From NCBI GenBank assembly GCA_014218235.1, contig CM024758.1, forward strand, positions 101,283,698-101,347,697: a stretch of 64,000 nucleotides of DNA, read 5' to 3'. The notes under the pieces are model-generated. The model was not told where the DNA came from and made no database searches. It worked only from the letters and a program-made list of their open reading frames with translations. This document shows positions 31,966 to 44,208 of this stretch, one piece after another (within the stretch, counting starts at the first letter, position 1; each line of letters starts with the position of its first letter). The translations under genes and the position numbers were made by a program. The DNA comes from Colocasia esculenta (lineage: Eukaryota; Streptophyta; Magnoliopsida; Alismatales; Araceae).

Positions 31966-33648
31966 CTTTCTGGTACTGCAGGAGTGGGAGCAGAAGGGGC
32001 AGGAGTAGATGATTACGCCCTCACAAAGTTTGAAAGGATTGAAACAGATTCTTTTATGCTTCCCAGCTCATTTTTCATCCATCGTAGAGCATTCCTGACC
32101 ATTCCCATCTCCTTAGCTCCAGTGCTCTGACTCATAAAAATAGATGAAATATCTGATTGCACAGAGCAAAGAATTTGACCATGAGCATCTAATCTCTCAA
32201 TTACTGGTTTGAGGTTTACTCTGAGCTTCTTCTTCTTTGATCTTCGATATGCCTTATTAGAAAGAAGTGGAATTGTAGTGGCTACACCTTTGCCTTTATC
32301 ACAGGTGCCAACAGCTGGCTCTCTAATAGATTCCTCAGCAGCAACTTCATCTGATTCAGAAGGGCTTGCAGAAACACCTTCTTGGAATTGATCAATATGA
32401 GGGCTAGCCGCATGCTCTCCCTGAATATCTGTTGCCATCTCAGTTGCATGCTCCCCCTGAATAAGAGCATCTTCCATAGGAACTTCTGAACTATGGCTTT
32501 GTGCCACAACATCAGCCACACTTTCTTCTTGCTCCCCCTGAATATTAGCGATAGTATCCAAAATATCTTCAATTACTGCTGCAACAACTGTCGAAGGGGA
32601 CACAACCTCTGAGGATTGCCCAACAGGCTCAATGAGTTATGGAGGAATTTCTACAATTCTTCTTGAACTAACCACTGGAACTTCAATTCTGATTTTGGTT
32701 GCTGCCTCTTCTTCCTCTACTTAAACTACTGAAGTTTCTGTTCTGACCTCTTCTGGTTGTTCTTGAATTATTGGAACAACTAGAGCTTCTGCAACAGGGG
32801 CTTCAATTCTTATAGCAACTTCTTCCTCTGCCTCTGGAATCTGAGAACTTTCTTGAACTGGATGGACTTCTGGAGCTTCTCCTATGATAACCTTCAGCAA
32901 CTGAGGTCTTGGTCCAAACACTAGCTACCAGAGAAAAACCGCTTTTCTTCACATTTCTGGACCTGATAGCCTGGCCCATCTTCTCTGAAACTTCACCATT
33001 CAAATCTATATTATAATGCTGGAAGATCTTGGTCAACAGGTGAGCATATGGTAGAGAAATGTCGAGCTTGTTCTTCGTGTCCCAAATGATTGCAGATGCA
33101 TACTTCATCCTCTCAGTAATCACTTCTGCCATGTTGATATCTTGGTTTTGAATTGCCCAGAACATCATATCGGAGTCTGCTTTCATGCAAGTAGAGAAGG
33201 TAGCACTCCTGGGCACTAGAATTTAGCAAACAATGAAGTGAAGAATCCGGTTGAAGGCATTTAACTGGTTGATGTCAATTTTGCCATCCTTCAGCTTATA
33301 CTCAGTACCAATAATCCCCAAACCCTTGATGTGGATATCAACACTGTCTACCCCACTGCGACCGGCGGTAGATACACCAAACAGGGATTCCAATAAAGCA
33401 TAAGTAATATGAATAGGGGTGCCCTTCACTGAGGAGGTAAGGGATCCGTCCTCTTCTACCTTCAGACAAATGAAAAAGGCTTTTACCAGATCCGGGTAGC
33501 TTGCTTCTGAAATAGTTGCCAATCTTGGCCACTTCATTCTATGCATTGCTGCAACCACACTGTGCATTCTATTCTTCTCCAAATCAACTATATCCACCGC
33601 CTTGTTGCCACATAGCTTCGTTTTCACCACTGATGGCCCTGCATCCAC
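31797..33648 (-). pseudogene. Cop-4 extra ORF, duplicated module, downstream copy
   Basis: It contains KLCGNKAVDIVDLEKN near 33620, VEEDGSLTSSVKGTPIHITY near 33440-33380, then an acidic Val/Glu/Pro region (32921-32013) with repeated IQGEH units. The N-terminal part resembles the plant-transposon/retroelement domain seen in Sirevirus 3' ORFs. The in-frame TAA near 33223 and several shifts break it. It is a near-copy of 33654-35510 offset by 1860-1863 bp. Confidence 0.7.
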
Positions 33649-33653
33649 CGCCT

Positions 33654-35574
33654 TGACGGCCGAGATGCTGCCTGAGCGGGCTGATCCTCAACTACCTTTG
33701 GCCCTGATGGCCCTGCATCCTCAGCACCAACTGGCCCTAATGGCCGGACTTCTTCTTCTGCAATACTTGGCCCTGATGGCCGGACTACTGCTTCCTCATT
33801 CTTTGGCCCGAATGGCCCTGAGCTGCTTTTTGGTATTGCAGGAGTGGGAGCAGGAGGGGCAGGAGTAGATGATTGCACCCTCACCAAGTCTGAAAGGATT
33901 GAAACAAATTCTTTTATGCTTCCTAGCTCATTTTTCATCCATCTTAGAGCATTCCTGACCATTCCCATCTCCTTATCTCCAGTGCTCTGACTCATAAAAA
34001 TAGATGAAATATCTGATTGCACAGAGCAAAGAATTTGACCATGAGCATCTAATCTCTCAATTACTGGTTTGAGGTTTACTCTGAGCTTCTTCTTCTTTGA
34101 TCTTCGGTGTGCCTTATTAGAAAGAAGTGGAATTGCAGTGGCTACACCTTTGCCTTTATCACTGGTGCCAACAGCTGGCTCTCTAATAGATTCCTCAGCA
34201 GCAACTTCATCTGATTCAGAAGGGCTTGCAGAAACACCTTCTTAGAACTGATCAACATGAGGGCTAGCCGCAGGCTCCCCCTGAATATCTGCTGCCATCT
34301 CAGTTGCATACTCCCCCTGAATAGGAGCATCTTCCATAGGAACTTCTGAACTGTGGCTTGGTGCCACAACATCAGCCACACTTTCTTCTTGCTCCCCCTG
34401 AATATTAGCGACAGTATCCAAAATATCTTCAATTACTGCTGCAACAACGGTCGAAGGGGACACAACCTCTGAGGATTGCCCAACGGGCTCAATGAGTTAT
34501 GGAGGAATTTCTTCAATTCTTCTTGAACTAACCATTGGAACTTCAATTCTGATTTCGGCTGCTGCCTCTTCTTCCTCTACTTGAACTACTGAAGTTTCTG
34601 TTCTGACCTCTTCTGGTTGTTCTTGAATTATTGGAACAATTGGAGCTTCTACAACAGGGGCTTCAATTCTTATAGCAACTTCTTTCTCTGCCTCTGGAAT
34701 CTGAGAACTTTCTTGAACTGGATGGACTTCCGGAGCTTCTCCTATGATAGCCACACCTTCAGCAACTGAGGTCTAGGTCCAAACACTAGCTACCAGAGAA
34801 AAACCGCTTTTCTTCAAATTTCTGGACCTGATAGTCTGGCCCATCTTCTCTAAAACTTCACCATTCAAATCTATATTATAATGCTGGAAGATCTTGGTCA
34901 ACAGGTGATCATATGGTAGAGAAACGTTGAGCTTGTTCTTCGTGTCCCAAATGATTGCAGATGCATACTTCATCCTCTCAATAATCACTTCAGCCATGTT
35001 GATATCTTGGTTCTGAATTGCCCAGAACATCATATCGGAGTCTGCTTTCGTGCAAGTAGAGAAGGTAGCACTCCTGGGCACTAGAATTTAGCAAACAATG
35101 AAGTGAAGAATCCGGTTGAAGGCATTTAACTGGTTGATGTCAATTTTGCCATCCTTCAGCTTATACTCAGTACCAATAATCCCCAACCCTTGACGTGGAT
35201 ATCAACACTGTCTACCCCACTGCGACCAGCGGTAGATACACCAAACAGGGATTCCAATAAAGCATAAGTAATATGAATAGGGGTGCCCTTCACTGAGGAG
35301 GTAAGGAATCCGTCCTCTTCTACCTTCAGATAATGAAAAAGGCTTTTTCCAGGTCCGAGTAGCTTGCTTCTGAAATAGTTGCCAATCTTGACCACTTCAT
35401 TCTATGCATTGCTGCTACCACACTGTGCATTCCATTCTTCTCCAAATCAACTATATCCATTGCCTTGTTGCCACATAGCTTCATTTTCACCACTGCAATC
35501 CACTCCTGCTGCTCTGCCGTGAGGAACGCAGCGTCGTAGCCACCAACAGTGCCGGAGACCCCAGAAACCGCCAT
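33654..35574 (-). pseudogene. Cop-4 extra ORF, N-terminal module, upstream copy
   Basis: The start codon at 35574 (MAVSGVSGTV) gives the only copy with the original N-terminus. KLCGNKAMDIVDLEKNGMHS follows. Short deletions near 35335 and 35190 shift the frame relative to the other copy. The same order of domain, acidic region and GPSGP linker is repeated in the downstream module, so the duplicated protein would hold two domains in series. Confidence 0.7.
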
Positions 35575-35986
35575 GGATTTGAACAGGGAAAGGTTCTAGA
35601 GGATTGTGAGGAGGAATGGAGCAGAAGCCCTCATGAAATTTTCACGAGAAGAGAGGGATTCTTTGAAATCTCTTAAGGGAAGAGAGCTGGAATCGATAGG
35701 GCTTATCATTCCAGGCAAGTCGAAAGAGATGAGAGAGAAGGTGGAATCGGTATGGCACATATTACAGGATTTAAAAGTGAAACTTAAAGTTGTTTTTGAA
35801 AGGACATATTAATTAATGCGGAAAACGACAAAAGGAGATGATTTCGGAAAGAATAAAGTCTTATAAAATAACGAACCGTCAAAGCTAGTTATGACGCAAG
35901 CAATTAAGGAGTTTACTTAATTTCAAGGGAGAGAATAAGCATTATTCTGAGGATATTATTATTTCAGTTATGTGCAGAAAAATCTA
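35575..35986 (-). other. Spacer between RNase H and the extra ORF
   Basis: 412 bp between the RNase H stop (35987) and the ATG at 35574. On the coding strand it has no long ORF. A purine-rich stretch lies just upstream of the ATG on the + strand (35600-35760), i.e. pyrimidine-rich in the sense strand. It may hold signals for expressing the second ORF (splicing or internal initiation), but no specific site is certain. Confidence 0.4.
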
Positions 35987-37846
35987 TCACACATTACACA
36001 TGCCTAATTCCCTTCTAAGAGATGTAAACCTCTCTTCAGGTAAGGCCTTTGTGAAGATGTCTGCTAACTGATTTAGAGTATTTAGAAAAGAAATATTTAT
36101 ATTTCCATTAGCTACATGATCTCTAATAAAATGATATCTAACCTCGATATGCTTTATTTTGGAGTGCTGAACTATAATTTTGGTGAGATTTATTGCACTG
36201 ATGTTGTCGCACAGCAATGGAATGGTCTTGATGTGCAGTCCATAATCCTCAAGTTGCTATTTTATCCATAGTAGTTGATTGCAACAGCTTCCAGCAGCTA
36301 CGTACTCAGCTTCAGCTGTTGATAGTGCTACTGAATTTTGTTTCTTTGAGGACCATGAAATCAAGCATCCTGCAAGAAATTGACAACTTTCACTGGTGTT
36401 TTTTCTATCTACCTTGCATCCAGTATAGTCAGCATCAGAATATCCTACTAAACTAATTTCACATGATTTTGGATACCATAAACCTAGATCATGAGTTCTA
36501 GCTAGATATCTAAAGATCCTTTTAACAGAAATTAAATGAGATTCTTTAGGATCAGCTTGATATCTTGCACATATGCATACACTAAATAAAATATCAGGTC
36601 TACTAGCAGTTAAATAAAGTAATGACCCTATCATACCTCTGTTAAGTTTTTAATCTACTTTATTATCATTTTTATCACTGTCTAACCTCGTAGATGTGCT
36701 CATTGGTGTGGACAGTGGCTTTGCATTGTCAAATCCAAATTTCTTTAATAATTCCTTGGTGTATTTAGCTTGGTAGATGTGTGTGCCTTCTTTGCCTTGC
36801 TTGATTTGAAGTCCAAGGAAATAATTGAGTTCCCCCATCATGCTCATTTTGAATTCTCCCTGCATAAGCTTTTCAAAGTACGTGCACAGAGATTCATCAG
36901 TAGATCCGAATATTATATCATCCACATAGATTTGCACAAGCAATATATTTTTGACTCTTGACTTAATAAATAAGGTGCTATCTACCTGTCCTCTGATAAA
37001 ACCATGGTTTAATAGAAATGCACTAAGCCTTGCATACCATGCTCTAGGTGCTTGCTTTAAACCATATAATGCTTTATGCAATTTGAAAACATGATTTGGA
37101 AATTCTTCATCATCAAAACCAGGAGGTTGTTCTACATAGACTTCCTCCTTTATATATCCATTTAAAAATGTAGATTTTACATCCATTTGAAAAAGCTTTA
37201 AATCTAATACAGATGCATAAGTAAGTAAAATTCGAATTGCCTCTAGTCTAGCCACTAGTGCATAGGTTTCATCGAAATCTATGCCTTCCTCTTGGGAATA
37301 GCCTTGAGCAACCAGTCTAGCCTTGTTTCTAGTGATAACATCAACTTCATCCAATTTGTTTCTGAACACCCATTTGGTGCCAATAATAGGATGATCTGAT
37401 GGTCTCAGAACAAGGGACCAAACTTGGTTTCTCTTGAACTGATTAAGTTCATCTTGCATGACTAAAATCCAAGATTCATCAGACAGTGCTTCATTGACTA
37501 TCTTCAGCTCAATTTGAGAAACAAATGCTAAGTAATCACATGGAATAGCATTACCTCTTGTTCTTACCCCAATAGATGGGTCTCCAATGATGTTGTCTTT
37601 TGGATGATTCTTCTTGTATCTCCATTCCTTTGGAAGAACATTATGGGATATTTCTTTCTATTGCATTTCTTCCAAGGGTGGATCTTCATTGTCCTTGATA
37701 GATGTATCCTTCAGTTTCTTGGATAATTTTTTTGCATCATCATCATCACTATCTACTTCCTTTCTCAAGGAAGGGTTAGATTCATCAAAAATAAAACTTT
37801 GTTTATTAAATACTCTATGACCTTTAGGTTTAGAAGCATACCCCAT
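35987..37846 (-). pseudogene. Cop-4 reverse transcriptase and RNase H
   Basis: One frame contains the whole region with three nonsense codons (37658-37660, 36650-36652 and 36257-36259) and no frameshift. Copia RT (RVT_2, PF07727) motifs are WVFRNKLDEVDVITRNKARL, FQMDVKSTFLNG, ALYGLKQAPRAWY and the catalytic YVDD (36917-36928, intact). RNase H shows MIGSLLYLTASRPDILFSV, STAEAEYVA and HIEVRYHFIRDHV. The frame ends at 35987. Confidence 0.92.
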
Positions 37847-37872
37847 GAATATTCCTTCATCAGATTTGGAAT

Positions 37873-38836
37873 CTAACTTACCAATATCTCTCTTACCATT
37901 GTTATGGATGAAACATGGACAACCAAATGTTCTAAATGACTAATCTTTGGCTTCTTTTGCTTGTAGAGCTCATACCCTGTCTTCTTTAGTATTGGCCTGA
38001 TCATCACTCTATTTATTATGTAACAGGCAGTGTTGATTGCTTCAGCCCATAAGTATATTGGAAGATTGTATTCCAATAACATTGTTCTGGCCATGTCCAA
38101 TAGTGTTCTATTTTTCCTCTCAGCTACTCCATTTTGCTATGGTGTCCTTGGTGCTGAAAAATTATGCTCTATTCCTTGATCATCACAGAATTCTGTAAAT
38201 TTTCATTTTGAAATTCTCCTCCATGATCTGATCGAATACTTATTATACTGAACTTCTTGTCCTTCTGAACTCTCTTATTGAACTTAACAAAGCTGTCAAA
38301 GGTGTCATCTTTATGTTCCAAAATGATACCCATGTGAATCTTGAATAATCATCTACCATCACAAATCCAAAGTTCTTTCCACCAAGGCTGGTTGTTCTCA
38401 TTGGCCCAAATAAATCCATATGTAATAGTTCTAAAGGTTTGGAAGTGGTTACAACTGTTTTTGACTTGAAGGATGATTTTGTGTGCTTCCCTTTGGCACA
38501 AGGTTCACACACACCCTCTATCCTTGAACTTACTTTGGGCAGACCTTCCACTAGATTTCTCTTGACCAATTTTCTGATTCCATCTAAACTGTAGTGACCC
38601 AATCTCCTGTGCCATAATTCAGTTGGTTGCTCTTTGTTTGCTGCAAGGCATACATCTTGATTCTTTAATTCTTCTAGGTGCAATATATATGGATTCTTTT
38701 CTCTGCATGCTTCGAACACTATTACACCATCTTTCATAATGCTGCATTTAGATTCTTGAAATTTGATTTGATGACCCTTGTCACACAGCTGGCTGATACT
38801 TATCAAGTTGTGCTTGAGACCTTTAATGCATAACAC
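37873..38836 (-). pseudogene. Cop-4 integrase
   Basis: The GAG-pre-integrase zinc-binding domain (PF13976) is seen as ELWHRRLGHYS...CEPCAKGKH (about 38620-38480), followed by the rve core LLHMDLFGPM and VDDYSRFTWV (about 38430-38330). Between about 38245 and 37870 two compensating indels put the sequence out of frame; there LWAEAINTACYIINRV (about 38050) marks the C-terminal core. RT then returns in the same frame as the N-terminal half. Confidence 0.88.
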
Positions 38837-38841
38837 ATCTT

Positions 38842-39030
38842 CTATAAGAGTTTGCCTTGAGTTTCTATCGAACCACAGCCGATCACTGTACCTTTTCCAT
38901 TGTCACCATACGTCACTGTACTTTCTTCATATTCAATGTGTGAGAACAATTTCCTGTTGCCTATCATGTGCCTTGAGCACCCACTATCCAGGTACCACTT
39001 CGATGCTCTAAGGCTTCCCTGCAATTAAGA
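38842..39030 (-). pseudogene. Cop-4 protease
   Basis: The copia aspartic protease motif WYLDSGCSRHM lies at about 38995-38963, followed by FSHIEYEESTVTYGDNGKG. It is separated from integrase by a frameshift near 38840. The protease would cleave the Gag-Pol precursor. Confidence 0.85.
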
Positions 39031-39811
39031 CACTAAGATTTAGGTACCCAAGTTCTTTTGGGCCATTGATGGTTAGTTTCACCATCTTTTCTTTTAGGGA
39101 TCCATTTTAGGTGTTTAGTTGTACAAGTTACTTTAGTATGTCCTAATTTGTTACAATGACTACAACAAGAAATTCTACTAACTTTTTCAGTTGGGATATA
39201 CTTAAAGTTAGATTTGTATTCAGTGTTTTGTTCAACTACAAATTTTGGTGTTGGATAGATTTTAGGGTGGACTATTGTTTCTTCATTATCTGGTGGAGTG
39301 TATCCTAAACCATGCTTCTTCCTACCCGATCTTCTAGCTCCTTTTAGTATTAGAGTTGATTTACCATTTGTAAACTTTTCAATTGTATTAGTTAAATATT
39401 CATTTTCCTTGGTTAGGGTGTCAATTTCTTTTTAAGTTATTTACGGTTTCCTGACTTCTAGATTTGTTATTCATTCATTTTATTTTTTAAGTCTTCACAT
39501 AATAATTCATTTCTCCTTTTTAATTAGGAAATTTATCTTTCTAACTGTCATTTTCAAATTTTAAATCCGAGTTAGTAATTTCTAAACATGCATGACTTTT
39601 CTTAGTAGTTTTTAATATTTTACATACATCTTTATATTTACTATATAACTCATTAAAAGCCTCTTCTAAATTGTCAGAATCTGATTCATTACAGAAGTAA
39701 ATGAAGAGTCAGAGGTTACCTTTTCCTCTATATTTGCCATGAACGCCAGGTGGCCTTTTCTTCTTCTTCTTCACTGGAGCTAGACTCACTATCTGAGTCG
39801 CTGTCATTGCT
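39031..39811 (-). pseudogene. Cop-4 gag C-terminal region with second zinc knuckle
   Basis: After the stop at 39812 the Ser/Glu-rich segment (39790-39740) and a degenerate region follow. CSHCNKLGHTKVTC (about 39172-39123) is a second CX2CX4HX4C knuckle, then KHLKWIPK leads to protease. Cop-5 has the same arrangement (57880-57930). In between, Cop-5 has a coiled coil; here it is A/T-rich and broken by stops. Confidence 0.75.
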
Positions 39812-40804
39812 CTATGCAGCTGCCATGGCTTTCTTTTTGTACCTTCTGAATTTCTTCGAGCTGTCTTTCTTCCTGAATTCTGTCTTCTTCAGTTTCGGAC
39901 ATTCAGCCTTGATATGTCTGGGTTTCTTACATTCATAACAAATAGGTTCAAATTTCTTAGTGTCCTTTACTTTAGTTTTCTTGAAATCTTTTCCTTTCTT
40001 GAAATATCTCCTTCTAGACTGATACTTTTTCTTGGCAAGTATATGCTGCAATCTTCTGGATAAGAATGCTTCCTCATCTTCACTGCTTCCAATACTTTTA
40101 TCACCATCTGATTCATCACCAGATGTGTCTTCGACAGCTTTGAGAGCGTTGCTGTGCTTCTTTCTACTAGAGGACTCCCTAAGCCTTTCCATGTTTATTT
40201 CGTGGGCCATTAGTGACCCAACGAGCTTCTCAAGTGACATCTTTCTCAAGTCGTTTGCTTCTTCTATGGCTGTCACTTTTGGAGTCCAAGAAGCTGGTAG
40301 GGATCTTAATATTTTTCTTACCATGTCACCCATGTCATAGTTCTTCCCAAGACCAGCCAAACCATTCGTAATATCTGTGAATTTGCTATACATTTGTGTA
40401 ATCGATTCTCCTGGCTACATTTGAAATCGCTCATACTGAGCTACCAAGATATCTATACTTATTTCCTTGACTTTGTCTATTCCTTCATAAGTGATTCTGA
40501 GTTTCTCCCACATTTCCATCGCTGATTTGCATGCTGAAATTCTATTAAACTCTTTCTTACTAAGAGCACAACATAATATACTCTTAGCTTTGCAGTTAAG
40601 AGAGATCTTCTTCTTATCATCATCTGTCCAATTTTCTCTATTGTTTAGAACCACTAGATCTCCTTCTTCTATGATGGACCAGAGTTAAAAATCGAGACCT
40701 TGCAAGAAGAACTCCATCCTGGTCTTCTAGTAATTGTAGTCTTCTCCATTGAATAGAGGAGGTCTGTTGACGGACTGACCCTTAGCATATCCTTGAGCTG
40801 TCAT
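39812..40804 (-). pseudogene. Cop-4 gag
   Basis: The ATG at 40802-40804 begins MTAQGYAKGQ and a GEDYNY motif. The UBN2/retrotran_gag domain (ITYEGIDKVKEISIDILV, KILRSLPASWTPKVTAIEEA) is readable in a single frame to 39812 with four nonsense codons, mostly TAG at CAG or TGG positions, and no frameshift. The first zinc knuckle reads CYECKKPRHIKAEC, with Arg where Gly is usual. The start agrees with Cop-0 and Cop-5. Confidence 0.88.
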
Positions 40805-40851
40805 TTGTCTTTGCTCTTCATATCGTGAGATCTCCTTTGTCGAAGAGACTT

Positions 40852-40864
40852 GGCTCTGATACCA
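40852..40864 (-). promoter_or_regulatory. Cop-4 primer binding site
   Basis: The minus strand TGGTATCAGAGCC is two bases inside the 5' LTR end, matching initiator-Met tRNA. Confidence 0.85.
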
Positions 40865-40866
40865 CT

Positions 40867-42785
40867 TGATGCTCAGCTAGCAAGCCCAGAGGGGGGTGAA
40901 TGGGATTTTAAAAATTCGTTTAGATAAAAACCTGTCAATGAAAACACTTAACAAGAAGACACTAAGATCGATGGTTAGTGTTAGAGATAATGAAGACAAA
41001 CACACAAAGAACCAACCACACAACACAGGAGTTTTTATCCTGGTTCGGACCTCCTATCCCAAGGAGTCCTACGTCCAGTCCCCAAGCAACAACTTGGGAT
41101 TTTACTAACCAAGGGTACAGTCCCCCTCAAGGACCCTTACACATCCAGCCACAGCTAGCCTTCTCTTCTAGCTCTGAAGAGGTATACAACCACCCTAATA
41201 CACAGGTCTTCTTTCCTTACCGAAGGGAATACACACCACATGTTTTCAGCAGGTCTTCTCTTCACAACCCGAAGAGGAACTTCACAACAAATGTGAAAGA
41301 AAGCGAAAGGCCCCTAGACCAAGCTCACAATGAAATGCTTGATCTGAGGCAAAGTCGGAGAGAGAAAGATCAACAATAAAATAAATCTCTCAGAACTACA
41401 AGCTCTCAAAAATCTAGACAATAAAGGATGAGAGCTACGAGCTAAGGAATGTGAATGAAGCAAGAGGCTCTTCTTTGTTGTTGAAGGTTTTTCTTGAAGG
41501 CTTTGTCACGCAAGGATTCAAATTGTTGAACTGTCTGTCTGAGTTTTCAATCTTGTATATATATATATATATATATATCTTCTCTTTAACAAAATAGCCA
41601 TTGAAGTGGCCGTTGTCTCCCTGTTTGAAGCACGTTAGACTGAATGGTTCACCATCTGGAACAAGTATGCTTGCAGTCATAAATGCTTTACGAGACATGC
41701 ATGTAAGGAGAAGATTCATCTTGATATCTTTTGCTTCTATTTGTCCAACGTTGTATAGCATGGTACTGGCAGAAACCTGCACACAATAAATGCTAAAACA
41801 TAGACAACTAGATTGTCTCTATACTTGTCAGTCAACGTTAGAGAGAATGTACATTGAAATAGAAATATCATTCTGCTACCCACAAAAGTATTTGCCTTAG
41901 AAGCACAGGAGTAGAAGGCAATGTGCAGATGATGTGTACAGACATAATAAATGCAAGGATACTAGAGATGCACGCAGGAAGACTTTGACTTTCACAATAT
42001 TTGACAATATATTTGAATATCATGAGAATAATAGATGCATTCATGAAGTCGATGTTATAGAAATCGTTCCATGAACAAGTCATTGTACATGAGAAAGTAA
42101 ATCGTTGTACAAGAGAGAGAGCAAATCGTTGTTCAAACATAAATAAATCATTGTTTGAGAAAATCATTGTTCAAACATATACAAATCGTTGTTTGAGAAA
42201 ATCGTTGTTCAAACATAACAAATCGTTGTTCAAACATAAACAAATCGTTGTTTGAAAAAATCGTTGTTCAAACATAAACAAATCGTTGTTTGAGAAAATC
42301 GTTGTTCAAACATAAACAAATCATTGTTTTAACAAATCGTTGTCCAAACATAAACAAATCGTTGTTTGAACAATTCGTTGTTCAAACATAAACAAATTGT
42401 TGTTTCACTTAATGAATCGTTGTGAGACTAAAATCATTGTTTCACTTATGAAATCGTTGTGAAACCAAAATCGTTGTTTCACTTACGAAATCGTTGTGAA
42501 ACCGAAATCATTATGGTGATCAAATCGTTGTGTAACTAATCGAATCGTTCTTTCACTTATGAAATCGTTATACCTCTTAAGAAACTGATGTGAACTGAAA
42601 TCATTGTTTCATGTGAAATCGATGACCGAATCGTTGTATCTCTAAAGAAATCGATGTGGACTTGGTGGAAATTCATGCTTTGAACTTTAACATCCATGTG
42701 TAAGAAAATACTTACATATTTTGCTTGATTTATTTCATGTGGATGAACTTCATAGAAACTTGTTAGAAAATAATTTAGAGTTTTG
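40867..42785 (-). repeat. Cop-4 5' LTR, main part
   Basis: It matches the 3' LTR until AGAGTTTTG at 42785, where Cop-5 begins. The missing 5' end of this LTR is at 60273-60331. Layout is as in the 3' LTR, including CCCAAG-CAACAA-CTTGGG at 41081-41098 and the short TA run at 41556-41578. Confidence 0.9.
42056..42650. repeat. AAATCGTT array in the Cop-4 5' LTR
   Basis: The counterpart of 28849-29575, about 130 bp shorter because of fewer units. Confidence 0.85.
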
Positions 42786-43061
42786 TGTTGAACCACTTTA
42801 TGGTTGTCCTTATAATTTGGTGATAACAAAACTTATGATGATTTCATATATATCTTTGTTGATTAAATACTATTGAATATTTTTTTTCATCTGAGTCGCA
42901 TCAATCTCATAGAAAAATGTTGAGTCTCACTTGATGCAATATGGCGCACTAAAATGATAAAATCGATGTTTAATCAATATACATCGATTTCAGTTCAAGT
43001 GCCAAAATAATAAGCGCTACATCGATTTGTTTTTAATTGACTTTTTAAAGCGTACAACGAC

Positions 43062-43310
43062 TTCGCTAAGTGGCCATAACGATTTGTTAAGAAATCGATC
43101 TCAGAACGATTCGCTAAGTGGCCTTAACGATTTGTTAAGAAATCGATCTCAGAACAATTCGCTAAGTGGCCTTAACGATTTGTTAAGAAATCGATCTCAG
43201 AACGATTCGCTAAGTGGCCTTAACGATTTGTTAAGAAATCGATCTCAGAACGATTCGCTAAGTGGCCATAACGATTTGTTAAGAAATCGATCTCAGAACG
43301 ATTCCTTTTA
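43062..43310. repeat. 48-bp tandem repeats in the Cop-5 left LTR
   Basis: About five units of GCTAAGTGGCCNTAACGATT plus TGTTAAGAAATCGATCTCAG. Because 48 is a multiple of three, a repetitive ORF with a 16-residue period appears; it is a chance ORF, not a gene. The right LTR has about four units (58683-58880), so one unit was gained or lost. Confidence 0.88.
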
Positions 43311-43894
43311 TAGTCACATCAATTTGGGTCTCGTAACGATTTCATAAGTGATCACATCGATTTCTTCAGGTGATCACAACGATTTGCCCTCATATCGATT
43401 TCGTTCTCATAACGATTTGATAAGTTTCACATCGATTTGGGTCTCGTAACGATTTCATAAGTGATCACATCGATTTCTTCAAGTGATCACAACGATTTGC
43501 TTGCATAACGATTTCATAAGTGATCACATCAATTTGTTCATAATCTTGCAACGATTTTCTTATAATTAAACAACGATTTTATAAGTCATATTCACATCGA
43601 TTTCTCTTGTATGTTCAAGTGTTTTTGGCGCCTAAATGAAAAGTCAAATATCTTCTGACAAAAAGCTGCATGCGTAACTTCTCAGTCCTGTCAGAAAAAG
43701 ATATGACTTATCAGTTTTAGCATGTTAAAAAAAAACACAGTAGCATGCACAGCTTTCATGTAAACACTCTTTTATACTAACACTTTCTTCCATGCTCACA
43801 GACCTCGAAGACCACAAGAGTGATCAAGACAAGAGATGAGCAATGGGTAGAACTCCAACGGATCTCTCAATGGATCCTTTTCAAAAGCCTCTCA

Positions 43895-43902
43895 TATAAA
43901 AG
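43895..43902 (+). promoter_or_regulatory. TATA box, Cop-5 left LTR
   Basis: TATAAAAG in the context CTCTCATATAAAAGATG, downstream of the motif array and upstream of the hairpin region. Confidence 0.65.
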
Positions 43903-44208
43903 ATGAAGCATGGCTGAAGAAAGGCGAGCCTTCCTGAAAATCCTTCAAGGAGTGTACAACTGTGAGAAGAACCTTCACGCCATAAACCAGAGAAAGAGAG
44001 AAGAGCTCGAGCCAAAAATCTACATAAGCTTTCAAAGCAGAAGTCTTCATCGCCTTCAAGCCTTCTTCTCTTCCATTCTCCCTGTGCTCATTGTAATCTG
44101 GGGGAGAGTCTGTGACTGTGAGCTAAGTCCTGAGTGTTCATCTTGTAATAGCTCTCAGTTTGTTCTTTCTTTTCTAAGAAAGACCCTTGTCCAGCTGTAG
44201 GACTGTAT

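Larger units (their letters stand above)
42786..44208 (+). repeat. Cop-5 left LTR, first part
   Basis: TGTTGAACCACTTTATGG to GGACTGTAT, where Gyp-6 enters; the last five bases, TGTAT, are repeated at 55660-55664. It contains the 48-bp array, further ATCGATTT/AACGATTT motifs to about 43610 and a TATA box at 43895. Confidence 0.9.

Noticed and set aside
43027..43347. 106-codon ORF with a 16-residue repeat (also 58703-58918)
   Set aside because: It arises because the LTR tandem repeat unit is 48 bp, a multiple of three; unit number differs between LTRs and no domain is recognisable.
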